From Psychrobacillus sp042885655 (GTDB lineage: Bacteria > Bacillota > Bacilli > Bacillales_A > Planococcaceae): a stretch of 64,000 nt of DNA. Shown one piece after another: positions 24,045-32,058 of this stretch (the stretch's first letter is position 1; every line of letters begins with the position of its first letter). The position numbers and the translations under genes are program-made. Location: contig NZ_JBHVRO010000002.1 of NCBI RefSeq assembly GCF_042885655.1, positions 1 through 64,000 of the forward strand. Direction: 5' to 3'. Under the pieces are notes generated by a model. The model had not been told where the DNA came from, searched no databases, and saw nothing but the letters and a program-made list of their open reading frames with translations.

Positions 24045-24829
24045 TGATGAATAATAAGCCATCAATTTTACTTACACAAGAAAAAATGAGAGAGCTAATT
24101 GCATTGTCGCAAGAAGGGGATAAACTCGCAAGACAACAAATGATAGAAGGTAATACAAGGCTTGTTTGGTCCATCGTTCAACGATTTGCATCAAGAGGTG
24201 CTGATTTAGAAGATTTGTTTCAAATTGGTTGTATTGGGCTTATGAAGTCCGTTGACAAGTTTGATCTTAGCTATGAAGTAAAGTTTTCTACGTATGCAGT
24301 TCCAATGATTATAGGAGAAATTCAACGGTTTTTAAGAGATGATGGCATGGTGAAAATTAGTCGATCAATTCGAGAGCTCAATTTTAAAATTCGACATGCT
24401 ACAGATGATTTTTTAAAAACGAATGAACGACAACCAACCATTTTAGAACTAGCAAGTATTTTAGAAGTTTCAAGAGAAGAAATTGTAATGGCAACAGATG
24501 CATTAAGAGATCCAGCATCTTTGCAAGAACAACTATATGAAAATGAGAGTGGCGATGCTCTGACTTTAATGGATCAAATGAAGGATGAACGTTCTGAAAA
24601 ATCTTTTGATCATATTCCTCTTAGAGAGCTTGTAGAAAAATTAGAAAAAAGAGAACAAATGATTATTTATTTGCGTTATTACCTAGACTGTACACAGAGC
24701 GATATAGCAGAACGGCTAGGTATATCTCAAGTTCAGGTATCAAGACTCGAGAAGAAGATACTAACCCAGTTAAAAACATGGCTAGTACCTGCTGGTTTTG
24801 CTAATAATCAAAAAGTAAAAGACGGGTGA
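24044..24829 (+). CDS. sigF: Sporulation sigma factor SigF
   Basis: Forespore-specific RNA polymerase sigma factor, 261 residues. Region 2 is seen in NTRLVWSIVQRFASRGADLEDLFQ (split over residues 36-59) with the core-binding DLEDLFQIGCIGL, and region 4 ends in the helix-turn-helix DCTQSDIAERLGISQVQVSR near residues 219-238. The start overlaps the spoIIAB stop (TAATG); a second ATG follows directly. It is followed by spoVAF with a four-base overlap, so spoVAF is read from the same message. Confidence 0.96.
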   Translation: MMNNKPSILLTQEKMRELIALSQEGDKLARQQMIEGNTRLVWSIVQRFASRGADLEDLFQIGCIGLMKSVDKFDLSYEVKFSTYAVPMIIGEIQRFLRDDGMVKISRSIRELNFKIRHATDDFLKTNERQPTILELASILEVSREEIVMATDALRDPASLQEQLYENESGDALTLMDQMKDERSEKSFDHIPLRELVEKLEKREQMIIYLRYYLDCTQSDIAERLGISQVQVSRLEKKILTQLKTWLVPAGFANNQKVKDG

Positions 24830-26277
24830 TTGATACGAAATCGAATTCATTATTTTCAAATATGTCTGAAGCAGAAGATTTTTTAAAAGAAAAGTTTGGT
24901 GTCAATGAATCATATGATGTAGGTAATTTACATACGCATTTATATGATTTTCCGGTGTTGCTTATCTATATAAATGGATTAGTAGACAGTCTAGTTCTTA
25001 CGGAATTATTGGCAAATGTGCAAGAAAACAAATGGAATACAGATTTAGATGAAAATAGAGTGTTGGAACATTATTTCCCATATCACTCCATTACTCAATA
25101 TGATTCCAAAGATAAATGGATAATAGCACTTCTTAGTGGTCAAGTGACCTTTATATTGGAGAATGGATCAGTCTATACGATCGATGTTCGATCCTATCCT
25201 GGAAGACAGCCACAAGAGCCAGATAACGAAAAAGTAGTAAGAGGATCAAGGGACGGCTTTACAGAGAATATTGTTCAAAATACAGCTCTAATAAGAAGAA
25301 GAATTCGCGATACCGATCTACGTTTTGAACTACATCAGGTCTCTTCCATGGGGCAAACGGATATTGCTATCTCTTTTATAAAAGGTATTGCAAATGAGGA
25401 TAATCTCTCTCAAATTAGAGATAGACTAAACCAAATTAAACATGATGGCTTTACAATGACTGATAAAGCGTTGGAAGAATGGATATTTAAACAAGGTTTT
25501 CATCCGCTCCCTTTTGTTCGCTTTACAGAAAGACCAGACATCGCCGCGGCACATTTACTTGAAGGACATATAATAATGGTAGTTGATACTTCTCCTTCTG
25601 TCATAATCGTTCCGACAACATTATTTCATCATCTTCAGCATGCGGAGGAGTATAGACAAGCACCGATAATTGGAACAATTGTAAGATGGTTACGTTTTTG
25701 GGGTGTATTATTGAGTTTATTTTTACTCCCTTTTTGGTACTTGTTAGCAAAGCACCCGGAATATCTTCCAAAGACATTGGATTTCTTTGGGCCAAAAGAT
25801 ATAGGTGAAATCCCTCTGTTAATACAAATATTATTTGCGGATATTGGAATTGAATTTTTGCGATTGGCGGCGATTCATACACCAACCCCATTATCCACTG
25901 CTATGGGTATTATTGCGGCGTTAGTAATAGGGCAAATGGCTGTTGATGTGGGGTTATTTATACCTGAGGTTATTCTGTACACTGCTATTACTGCTATATT
26001 TACTTTTGCAATTCCATCTTATGAGCTAAGTATTTCTACAAAAATTTTTAGAACCTTTATTTTACTTAGCACTGCATTATTTGGAGTTAATGGTTTTTTT
26101 GTAGCAATTGTATGCTTACTTTGGTATGTATGTTCTGTAAGACCATTAAATGTACCGTATTTATGGCCAGTGTTACCTTTCTTTCCAAAAGCTTTTCTGC
26201 GCATATTAGTAAGGTTTCCTATGCCGACAGAAGCAAAAAGACCATTTATTACAAGAGCACTTGTTCGAAAAAGGTGA
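24826..26277 (+). CDS. spoVAF: SpoVAF, GerA-family spore membrane protein
   Basis: Member of the GerA/SpoVAF family of forespore inner-membrane proteins involved in spore germination. 483 residues. The N-terminal cytoplasmic domain contains SYPGRQPQEPDNEKVVRGSRDGF near residues 128-150 (family signature PGR..EP..E..V.G..DGF), followed by about five membrane helices between residues 290 and 440 and a basic C-terminus. The GTG start overlaps the sigF stop by four bases. In B. subtilis five other spoVA genes lie between sigF and spoVAF; here they are absent. Confidence 0.9.
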   Translation: MIDTKSNSLFSNMSEAEDFLKEKFGVNESYDVGNLHTHLYDFPVLLIYINGLVDSLVLTELLANVQENKWNTDLDENRVLEHYFPYHSITQYDSKDKWIIALLSGQVTFILENGSVYTIDVRSYPGRQPQEPDNEKVVRGSRDGFTENIVQNTALIRRRIRDTDLRFELHQVSSMGQTDIAISFIKGIANEDNLSQIRDRLNQIKHDGFTMTDKALEEWIFKQGFHPLPFVRFTERPDIAAAHLLEGHIIMVVDTSPSVIIVPTTLFHHLQHAEEYRQAPIIGTIVRWLRFWGVLLSLFLLPFWYLLAKHPEYLPKTLDFFGPKDIGEIPLLIQILFADIGIEFLRLAAIHTPTPLSTAMGIIAALVIGQMAVDVGLFIPEVILYTAITAIFTFAIPSYELSISTKIFRTFILLSTALFGVNGFFVAIVCLLWYVCSVRPLNVPYLWPVLPFFPKAFLRILVRFPMPTEAKRPFITRALVRKR

Positions 26278-26295
26278 TAAATAAAATTGCAATAA

Positions 26296-26341
26296 CCTCT
26301 TTTCCTGTGTTAAAGTTCATATAGAAAAAGAGGAAAAGGGG
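26296..26341 (+). promoter_or_regulatory. Possible structured leader sequestering the lysA ribosome binding site
   Basis: CCTCTTTTCC at 26296-26305 can pair either with AAAAGAGG (26326-26333) or with GGAAAAGGGG (26332-26341), the latter being the lysA ribosome binding site. The two pairings exclude each other. No lysine riboswitch sequence is present. Confidence 0.35.
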
Positions 26342-26349
26342 TGCGACAC

Positions 26350-27666
26350 ATGGTGATGGTATCTAAACATGCTGTAAATGAAAAAGGTCACTTACTTATT
26401 GGTGGAATTGATAGTATAGAATTGGCTAAAATTTATGAAACACCACTATTTGTATATGATCTGTCGCTTATTAGAGAACGAGCTCGTTCGTTCATTAACA
26501 CGTTTAAAGAACTAAAAGTACAAGCACAAGTAGCGTATGCAAGTAAAGCTTTTTCAAGTGTGGCAATGTATCAAGTTATGAATCAGGAAAATTTATCCTT
26601 AGATGTAGTATCGGCAGGAGAGTTATATACTGCGATAAAGGCTGGATATCCTGTAGAACGTATTCATTTTCATGGTAACAATAAGAGTAAAGAGGAAATT
26701 CTACTTGCTCTAGAGCAGAAGATTGGTTGTATAGTCGTAGATAATTTTTATGAAATAGAATTATTAAAAGAATTAACTAGTGAACTTAACCAAAAAGTAA
26801 ATATTCTATTGCGTGTTACCCCAGGAGTAGAGGCGCATACGCATGATTATATTACAACTGGTCAACAAGATTCAAAATTTGGATTTGATTTATTAAATGG
26901 GCAGGCTGACCGAGCGTTTCAAGAAGTTTACCAAGATGATTATATACAATTACTAGGCTTGCATTGTCATATTGGATCACAAATTTTTGAAACAATTGGA
27001 TTTAAAGTTGCTGCTGAAAAACTTATTAAAAAAATGATTGCATGGTATAATGAATTTAGTTTCCAATGTACAGTTCTAAATCTTGGTGGGGGATTTGGTA
27101 TCAAATATACGGATGAAGATGCCCCTTTAGAGCCTTCTGCATATGTAAAAGAAATGGTGATTGTTGTAAAAGACTTAGTTGCAAACACAGATTTTGCAAT
27201 GCCAGAAATCTGGATTGAACCTGGTCGATCATTAGTAGGTGATGCAGGTACTTCATTGTATACTGTCGGATCAGAAAAAGAAGTTCCAAGCGTTCGAAAT
27301 TATCTTGCCGTGGATGGTGGCATGTCTGATAATATTAGACCTGCACTATATGGTGCTTTGTACGACGCTGTTCTTGCGAACAAAGTAGATAATAAAATAG
27401 AAAAAGAATATACGATAGCTGGTAAATGTTGTGAATCAGGAGATAAACTAATTGAACATATTTCATTGCCAAAAGCTGAAGCAGGCGATATTTTAGCTAT
27501 GTTTTGTACAGGAGCATATGGATACGCTATGGCGAGTAATTACAATCGTTTAACCAGACCAGCGGTAGTTTTCGTGGAAAATGGAAAGCATCAATTAGCT
27601 GTTAGAAGAGAAACGCTAGAAGACATCGTTCATTTAGACCTTCCTTTTACAATGGAAAAGGAGTGA
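26350..27666 (+). CDS. lysA: Diaminopimelate decarboxylase
   Basis: Last step of lysine synthesis, converting meso-diaminopimelate to lysine with pyridoxal phosphate. 438 residues, as in B. subtilis. The cofactor lysine is Lys66 in AYASKAF, the phosphate-binding glycines are in LNLGGGFG near residue 239, and the other-subunit Cys is in GKCCESGD near 361. ATG at 26350 lies eight bases after the GGGG of the ribosome binding site. It follows spoVAF directly, the arrangement kept from the B. subtilis spoVA-lysA region. Confidence 0.95.
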   Translation: MVMVSKHAVNEKGHLLIGGIDSIELAKIYETPLFVYDLSLIRERARSFINTFKELKVQAQVAYASKAFSSVAMYQVMNQENLSLDVVSAGELYTAIKAGYPVERIHFHGNNKSKEEILLALEQKIGCIVVDNFYEIELLKELTSELNQKVNILLRVTPGVEAHTHDYITTGQQDSKFGFDLLNGQADRAFQEVYQDDYIQLLGLHCHIGSQIFETIGFKVAAEKLIKKMIAWYNEFSFQCTVLNLGGGFGIKYTDEDAPLEPSAYVKEMVIVVKDLVANTDFAMPEIWIEPGRSLVGDAGTSLYTVGSEKEVPSVRNYLAVDGGMSDNIRPALYGALYDAVLANKVDNKIEKEYTIAGKCCESGDKLIEHISLPKAEAGDILAMFCTGAYGYAMASNYNRLTRPAVVFVENGKHQLAVRRETLEDIVHLDLPFTMEKE

Positions 27667-27673
27667 GGAATAG

Positions 27674-27775
27674 ATGAAAAAACAAAATATTATCCTCTTC
27701 TTCATCCTATTATTAATTGGAATTGGTTGGGGATTAATATATTGGCTCTTTTTCGCTCCGAATGGTAATTTGTAA
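27674..27775 (+). CDS. 33-residue single-helix membrane peptide
   Basis: ATG at 27674, with AAGGAGTGAGG upstream overlapping the lysA stop, opens a 33-codon frame. It encodes MKKQN, a hydrophobic helix of about 20 residues with a Gly-Trp-Gly centre, and a short polar tail FFAPNGNL. Basic N-terminus plus helix implies a bitopic membrane peptide. It lies eight bases after lysA and is probably on the same message. I do not recognise the family. Confidence 0.6.
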   Translation: MKKQNIILFFILLLIGIGWGLIYWLFFAPNGNL

Positions 27776-27838
27776 ATTAATCAAATTTCGTGTAAGACAG
27801 AAAAAATTTCTTTAAGAAATTAAAAGAGGGTCATTAAT

Positions 27839-28198
27839 ATGTTGCTACGTTATAAAAAAGCATTTGAGAAAATTTCTATGGGGCTTTTATCCTTTATGCC
27901 TCAAGAAAAAGATGTTAAAAAGTTATTGGAAACAATTCATCAATATGAAACTAATCCGAATTGGCACTTGTTCTTATGGAAAAGAGATGAGGATTTAGTT
28001 GGGATAGTTGGTGTTAGAATAGATGATACAAATGGAATTATTCAACATATTTCGGTTAATCCTTCGCATCGTGGAGAAGGTATAGGGAAAGAAATGATTC
28101 AAAATTTACCATCGATTCTACATACAACTTCTATTCAACCATCAGAAGACACTAAGTCTTTCTTTGAAAAATGTCAAACAGAAAATGAAGAGGAATGA
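27839..28198 (+). CDS. ribT: RibT-like GNAT acetyltransferase
   Basis: 119-residue GNAT-fold protein. The beginning (MLLRYKKAFEKISMGLLSFMP) and the acetyl-CoA loop IQHISVNPSHRGEGIGKEM near residues 66-84 match B. subtilis RibT closely. RibT is encoded at the end of the riboflavin operon in B. subtilis, with unproven function. Here no rib biosynthetic genes are adjacent, yet the next genes (ypuF, scpA, scpB) are the same. ATG at 27839 follows AGAGGG. The gene converges with ypuF. Confidence 0.85.
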   Translation: MLLRYKKAFEKISMGLLSFMPQEKDVKKLLETIHQYETNPNWHLFLWKRDEDLVGIVGVRIDDTNGIIQHISVNPSHRGEGIGKEMIQNLPSILHTTSIQPSEDTKSFFEKCQTENEEE

Positions 28199-28200
28199 CG

Positions 28201-28707
28201 TTACCATTTGTCATCTCTTCTTTTTTTGCTTTTTTCTCGTTCCTCAAGTATTTCTGAACGATCTCTTAGCATATGCTTATGAATAAGAAAATGTAATTCA
28301 TCTCTATTTTTGATCTTCAGTTTATTAACTAAAGAGTGTAATTCAGAATCTATAATTTGAATAGAAAAGGGCTGAAATTCACTTGTTCTTTGCATTAGTA
28401 AGAGAGAGCTTGTTGTACATTGCATGATGTCTTCGAAATCTAGTGTTGCAAAAAATGAAGAATCATATGTTTCAATAAACCGGTTAATGCTCTTATTCAT
28501 TGTTTTAATAGCCCCAGGAATATTTCCTCTTCGCCAATGATACATACTTGTGGACATTAGAATAAAAGCTGTTAAGGGATGATTCTTTTGTCTTGGTGCA
28601 ACCTCTTTCCAGTAATCTTCTAACACTTCGTGGCATTCAAAATAGTCATTGGTATCATTAAATTCTTTAAGAAATTGTACAAATTTAAGATGGAATGTAG
28701 GGTGCAA
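28201..28707 (-). CDS. ypuF: DUF309 protein YpuF
   Basis: 168-residue helical protein with the DUF309 signature YFECHEVLEDYWKE near residues 20-33, where a His and Glu residues form a conserved pocket. The start is TTG at 28707, eight bases after GAGGAAAGG; the in-frame GTG at 28716 abuts that site. This gives an N-terminus similar to B. subtilis YpuF. It is on the opposite strand to its neighbours ribT and scpA and shares a short divergent region with scpA. Function unknown. Confidence 0.82.
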   Translation of the reverse strand: MHPTFHLKFVQFLKEFNDTNDYFECHEVLEDYWKEVAPRQKNHPLTAFILMSTSMYHWRRGNIPGAIKTMNKSINRFIETYDSSFFATLDFEDIMQCTTSSLLLMQRTSEFQPFSIQIIDSELHSLVNKLKIKNRDELHFLIHKHMLRDRSEILEEREKSKKRRDDKW

Positions 28708-28761
28708 TACTATCACCTTTCCTCTATAATGATGTTAAAAACCGATAATAGGTGGAGTTAT

Positions 28762-29541
28762 ATGTCGTATGAAGTTAAAACAGAGGCATTTGAAGGACCT
28801 CTTGATTTATTATTACATTTAATAAATCGTTTGGAAATAGATATATATGATATTAAAATGGCAGAGATCACTTCTCAATATATGGAGCATATTCATGCAA
28901 TGCGAGTATTAGAGCTCAATGAGGCAAGTGAATACTTGGTGATGGCGGCTACATTATTGTCAATCAAAAGTAAAATGCTCCTTCCCATCCATCAAGACGA
29001 TGAGATGGAAGGTGATTTTGATATTTCGTTTAATGATCCTAGGGATGAATTAGTATTAAAATTAATTGAGTATAAAAAGTATAAAGAAGCAGCTAATAGT
29101 TTGCACGAGATGGAGGAATCTCGAAGTTTATTTTTTACAAGACCTCCTGCCGATTTAAGTAGCTTTCAAGACAATCAACAACTCGCTTTGTTCGAACTAG
29201 ATGTTAATGTGTATGATATGTTAGGAGCTTTTCAAAAAATGCTCCGTAGAAAGCAATTAAATGTGCCACTTCATACTAGAATTAGTAAACAAGAAGTTTC
29301 TATAAAAGATCAAATGAAGAGTGTTGTCTCTACTTTAAAACAAAGTGGAGGCAAATTATCCTTTTTTGATTTATTCCCGTTGAGAGATAAAATGACAATT
29401 GTTATTACGTTTTTATCATTACTCGAACTTATGAAGCGTCAAATTGTTCAAATAGAGCAAAAAAGTAACTTTGAAGAATTATTTGTTCTATTGCGAAAGG
29501 AAGTTATAGATAGTGAATACGACGATGAAATTAAAGAGTAA
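28762..29541 (+). CDS. scpA: Segregation and condensation protein ScpA
   Basis: Kleisin subunit of the SMC-ScpAB condensin that organises and segregates the chromosome. 259 residues, beginning near FEGPLDLLLHLI (residues 9-20), the N-terminal SMC-neck binding helix, and continuing with ASEYLVMAATLLSIKSKMLL near 56-75. ATG at 28762 follows AGGTGGAG and matches the usual start; upstream in-frame codons lack a ribosome binding site. It overlaps scpB by 29 bases in another frame. Confidence 0.95.
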   Translation: MSYEVKTEAFEGPLDLLLHLINRLEIDIYDIKMAEITSQYMEHIHAMRVLELNEASEYLVMAATLLSIKSKMLLPIHQDDEMEGDFDISFNDPRDELVLKLIEYKKYKEAANSLHEMEESRSLFFTRPPADLSSFQDNQQLALFELDVNVYDMLGAFQKMLRRKQLNVPLHTRISKQEVSIKDQMKSVVSTLKQSGGKLSFFDLFPLRDKMTIVITFLSLLELMKRQIVQIEQKSNFEELFVLLRKEVIDSEYDDEIKE

Positions 29542-30106
29542 AATTGAAAGCCTACTTTTTGTAAGTGGAGACGATGGTCTAACAAAAAAGCAATTGGCCT
29601 TTTTAACAGATATGTCAGAAGATATAGTGATAGAAACGCTCCAAAAGATGATGATAGATTATGAGGAAAATGAGGAACGTGGCATTGTCATTAAACAACT
29701 AGCTGGAACCTATCAGTTTGTGACTAAATTAGATAATGTCCAAAGTATCCAAAAGTTAGTAGAAAATCCTACTTCTCAATCACTATCTCAAGCGTCACTA
29801 GAAGTGTTAGCTATAATTGCGTATAAACAACCAATCACAAGAGTAGAGATAGAAGATATAAGAGGAGTGAAATCAGAAAGACCAATCTATACATTATCGG
29901 CAAAAGGCCTTGTTCAAGAAGTAGGCCGTGCGGAAGGAACGGGTAGAGCCATTTTGTATGGTACTACTACAGAATTTCTTCAATATTTTGGACTCCAGAA
30001 TATTAAAGCGTTACCCCCTTTGCCAGAAGAAATTTCTGAAGATGAAATGGAAGACACGGATTTATTTATGACGAAGTTCCAAGAAGCATTTGTTCAAGAG
30101 GAATAA
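29513..30106 (+). CDS. scpB: Segregation and condensation protein ScpB
   Basis: Winged-helix partner of ScpA in the SMC complex, 197 residues. Typical segments are KIESLLFVSGDDGLTKKQL near residues 9-27 and SLEVLAIIAYKQPITRVEIEDIRG near 94-117, both conserved in ScpB. GTG at 29513 has AAGGAAG at eight bases; an ATG at 29525 is further from any ribosome binding site. The C-terminus is acidic (EEISEDEMEDTD). Co-transcribed with scpA. Confidence 0.93.
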   Translation: MNTTMKLKSKIESLLFVSGDDGLTKKQLAFLTDMSEDIVIETLQKMMIDYEENEERGIVIKQLAGTYQFVTKLDNVQSIQKLVENPTSQSLSQASLEVLAIIAYKQPITRVEIEDIRGVKSERPIYTLSAKGLVQEVGRAEGTGRAILYGTTTEFLQYFGLQNIKALPPLPEEISEDEMEDTDLFMTKFQEAFVQEE

Positions 30107-30126
30107 CTAAAAGAGGAGTATATATT

Positions 30127-31119
30127 ATATTCAAAAAAACATGTATTTTTTTGTTGCTATTTCTTTTTTGGCAAACTAATAATGTAGAGGCATCTACTTC
30201 ATCATCATATGTTGTGATAGATGCCAAATCTGGAAGATTGCTAGAAGGTAATAATGCATATACGGAACTTCCAATAGCTAGTTTAACGAAAGTTTGGACA
30301 GCTTTAATCGTGTTAGATTCTTGTGATTTGGATGAGGAAATAACTATATCTACTAAAGCAGCATCGCAAGAAGGGTCGTCTTTGTATTTGCAAGCTGGTG
30401 AAGTTTGGACGGTAGGTTCTCTTCTTCATGGACTTCTTTTACAATCAGGTAATGATGCTGCTTATGCACTTGCGGAACATACTGGAGGTTCAATTGAGGG
30501 ATTTGTACAATTGATGAACGAAAAAATTCAACTTGCTGGGATGGAGCATGCACATTTTACTAATCCTTCTGGACTCCACGATGATAATCATTATGCTTCT
30601 GCTTTTGATATGGCTACAATGCTTCAATTAGCAATAAAAAACAAGGACTTCTATAAAATTGCATCTGCTAAAACATTTAAACCTAAGGAACGAAATGTGA
30701 CATGGAGAAACAAACATAAGCTTTTGCATTACGAAGATGATGCAATTGCAGGTAAAACAGGTTTCACCAAAAGAGCTGGTAGGACGCTCGTTACTTATTT
30801 TAAAAAGGGATCGAAAGAAGTTATTGTCGTAACATTAAACAGTTCTAATGATTGGCAAATGCATTCTTCTTTGGCGGACAAAATCTTTTCGAACTATGAA
30901 GTTGTGAAGGTAGTTGAAAAAGGTAGATATAAATTGTTTAATAAAGAGGTAATCGAGGTTAATCAGGATTATCATTTATTGATGAATAAGAATGAAAAAA
31001 AACAATTACAAAATGTATTATATATTCCACGGAAAAAAGATAAAAATAGCCCTTATTTATGGAATGTTTATATAAATAATGAAATTGCTTTACGATTTAA
31101 TGTAGCTAAAATTGAATAA
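30127..31119 (+). CDS. D-alanyl-D-alanine carboxypeptidase with no canonical start codon
   Basis: Serine peptidase of family S11 that trims peptidoglycan stem peptides. Motifs: SLTK (Ser52, Lys55), SGN near residue 110 and KTG near 204. The position after scpB is that of dacB in B. subtilis (spore cortex). The full signal peptide, F-KK-T-CIFLLLFLFW...VEA, is in frame only if translation starts at ATA 30127 or ATT 30124, which lie eight and five bases after AGAGGAG. The first conventional codon is TTG 30151, which removes the basic residues and has no ribosome binding site. Boundaries use ATA; length is then 330 residues, shorter than the 380-odd of DacB/DacF because the C-terminal domain is reduced. 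Confidence 0.75.
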   Translation: MFKKTCIFLLLFLFWQTNNVEASTSSSYVVIDAKSGRLLEGNNAYTELPIASLTKVWTALIVLDSCDLDEEITISTKAASQEGSSLYLQAGEVWTVGSLLHGLLLQSGNDAAYALAEHTGGSIEGFVQLMNEKIQLAGMEHAHFTNPSGLHDDNHYASAFDMATMLQLAIKNKDFYKIASAKTFKPKERNVTWRNKHKLLHYEDDAIAGKTGFTKRAGRTLVTYFKKGSKEVIVVTLNSSNDWQMHSSLADKIFSNYEVVKVVEKGRYKLFNKEVIEVNQDYHLLMNKNEKKQLQNVLYIPRKKDKNSPYLWNVYINNEIALRFNVAKIE

Positions 31120-31128
31120 ATAATTTTA

Positions 31129-31161
31129 GAAGACAGTTTTACAAAAAGACTGTCTTCTTTT
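31129..31161 (+). terminator. Terminator after the carboxypeptidase gene
   Basis: AGAAGACAGT and ACTGTCTTCT, a 10-bp stem, followed by TTTAATTT. Confidence 0.8.
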
Positions 31162-31225
31162 AATTTATCCGAAAGTATGACATAATTCACTCATGTTAGT
31201 GGAAAGAATGGACGAGGTGAACGAT

Positions 31226-31960
31226 TTGGAAAGATTACAAAAAGTACTTGCGCATGCAGGTGTAGCATCAAGAAGAAAGTCAGAAGAATTGATTTTGCAA
31301 GGAAAAGTGAAAGTTAACGGTAAAGTAGTGACAGAACTTGGTTTAAAAGTTAGCGATGCGGATACAGTGGAAGTAGAGGGAGTAAAATTAGAAAAAGAAC
31401 AAAAAGTTTACTATTTGCTTTATAAACCAAGAGGTGTTATATCCGCTGTAACTGATGATAAAGGTAGAAAGACGGTAACGGATTTATTACCACATGTTAC
31501 TGAGCGTCTCTACCCTGTAGGTAGATTGGATTACGAAACTTCGGGTTTATTATTACTTACAAACGACGGAGATTTTTCATATGCATTAACGCATCCAAAA
31601 TTTAAAGTGGACAAAACTTATGTGGCAAGAGTAAAAGGAATTCCACTAAAGGAGCAATTACGTCCATTAGAACGAGGAATCGTTTTAGAGGATGGTAAAA
31701 CTGCTCCTGCGCGAGTAAAATTATTATCTTCAGAACGTAAAACAAATAAAGCGATAATAGAGATTACTATACATGAGGGGAAAAATAGACAGGTTAGACG
31801 CATGTTTGACGCAATAGGTTTCCCAGTACAGAAACTAAAAAGGGAACGATTTGGTTTTTTAACATTGCATAGTCTAAATGCAGGAGAATGGAGAGAACTT
31901 TCTACTCATGAAGTCAAGCAGTTAAGAGTTCTTGCCGAAACAGGTAAGATAGGCAACTAA
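31226..31960 (+). CDS. rluB: rRNA pseudouridine synthase RluB
   Basis: Modifies 23S rRNA in the helix 80/93 region. 244 residues: an S4 RNA-binding domain at the start (RLQKVLAHAGVASRRKSEELI) and a RsuA-type catalytic domain with Asp in GRLDYETSGLLLLTND near residue 103. TTG at 31226 follows GAGGTGA at five bases and gives the start MERLQKV seen in B. subtilis; the longer frame from 31193 has no ribosome binding site. In B. subtilis spmA and spmB lie just upstream; they are absent here. Confidence 0.93.
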   Translation: MERLQKVLAHAGVASRRKSEELILQGKVKVNGKVVTELGLKVSDADTVEVEGVKLEKEQKVYYLLYKPRGVISAVTDDKGRKTVTDLLPHVTERLYPVGRLDYETSGLLLLTNDGDFSYALTHPKFKVDKTYVARVKGIPLKEQLRPLERGIVLEDGKTAPARVKLLSSERKTNKAIIEITIHEGKNRQVRRMFDAIGFPVQKLKRERFGFLTLHSLNAGEWRELSTHEVKQLRVLAETGKIGN

Positions 31961-31999
31961 AACCAAGATGTTCACAAAGCAGTCAAAAGTCTCAATTTT

Positions 32000-32034
32000 A
32001 ACCGTTATTTATTTTGGTATAATAAATGACGGTT
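32000..32034. promoter_or_regulatory. 14-bp inverted repeat over the resA -10 region
   Basis: AACCGTTATTTATT (32000-32013) and AATAAATGACGGTT (32021-32034) are complementary at 13 of 14 positions, the exception being a G-T pair, around TTGGTAT. A perfect TATAAT (32018-32023) lies in the centre, with no good -35 box. It is either a repressor operator over the resA promoter or an mRNA hairpin; no known Rex or Fnr consensus is matched. Confidence 0.5.
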
Positions 32035-32058
32035 ATGCTTTGAATTGGAGGAAAAGAA

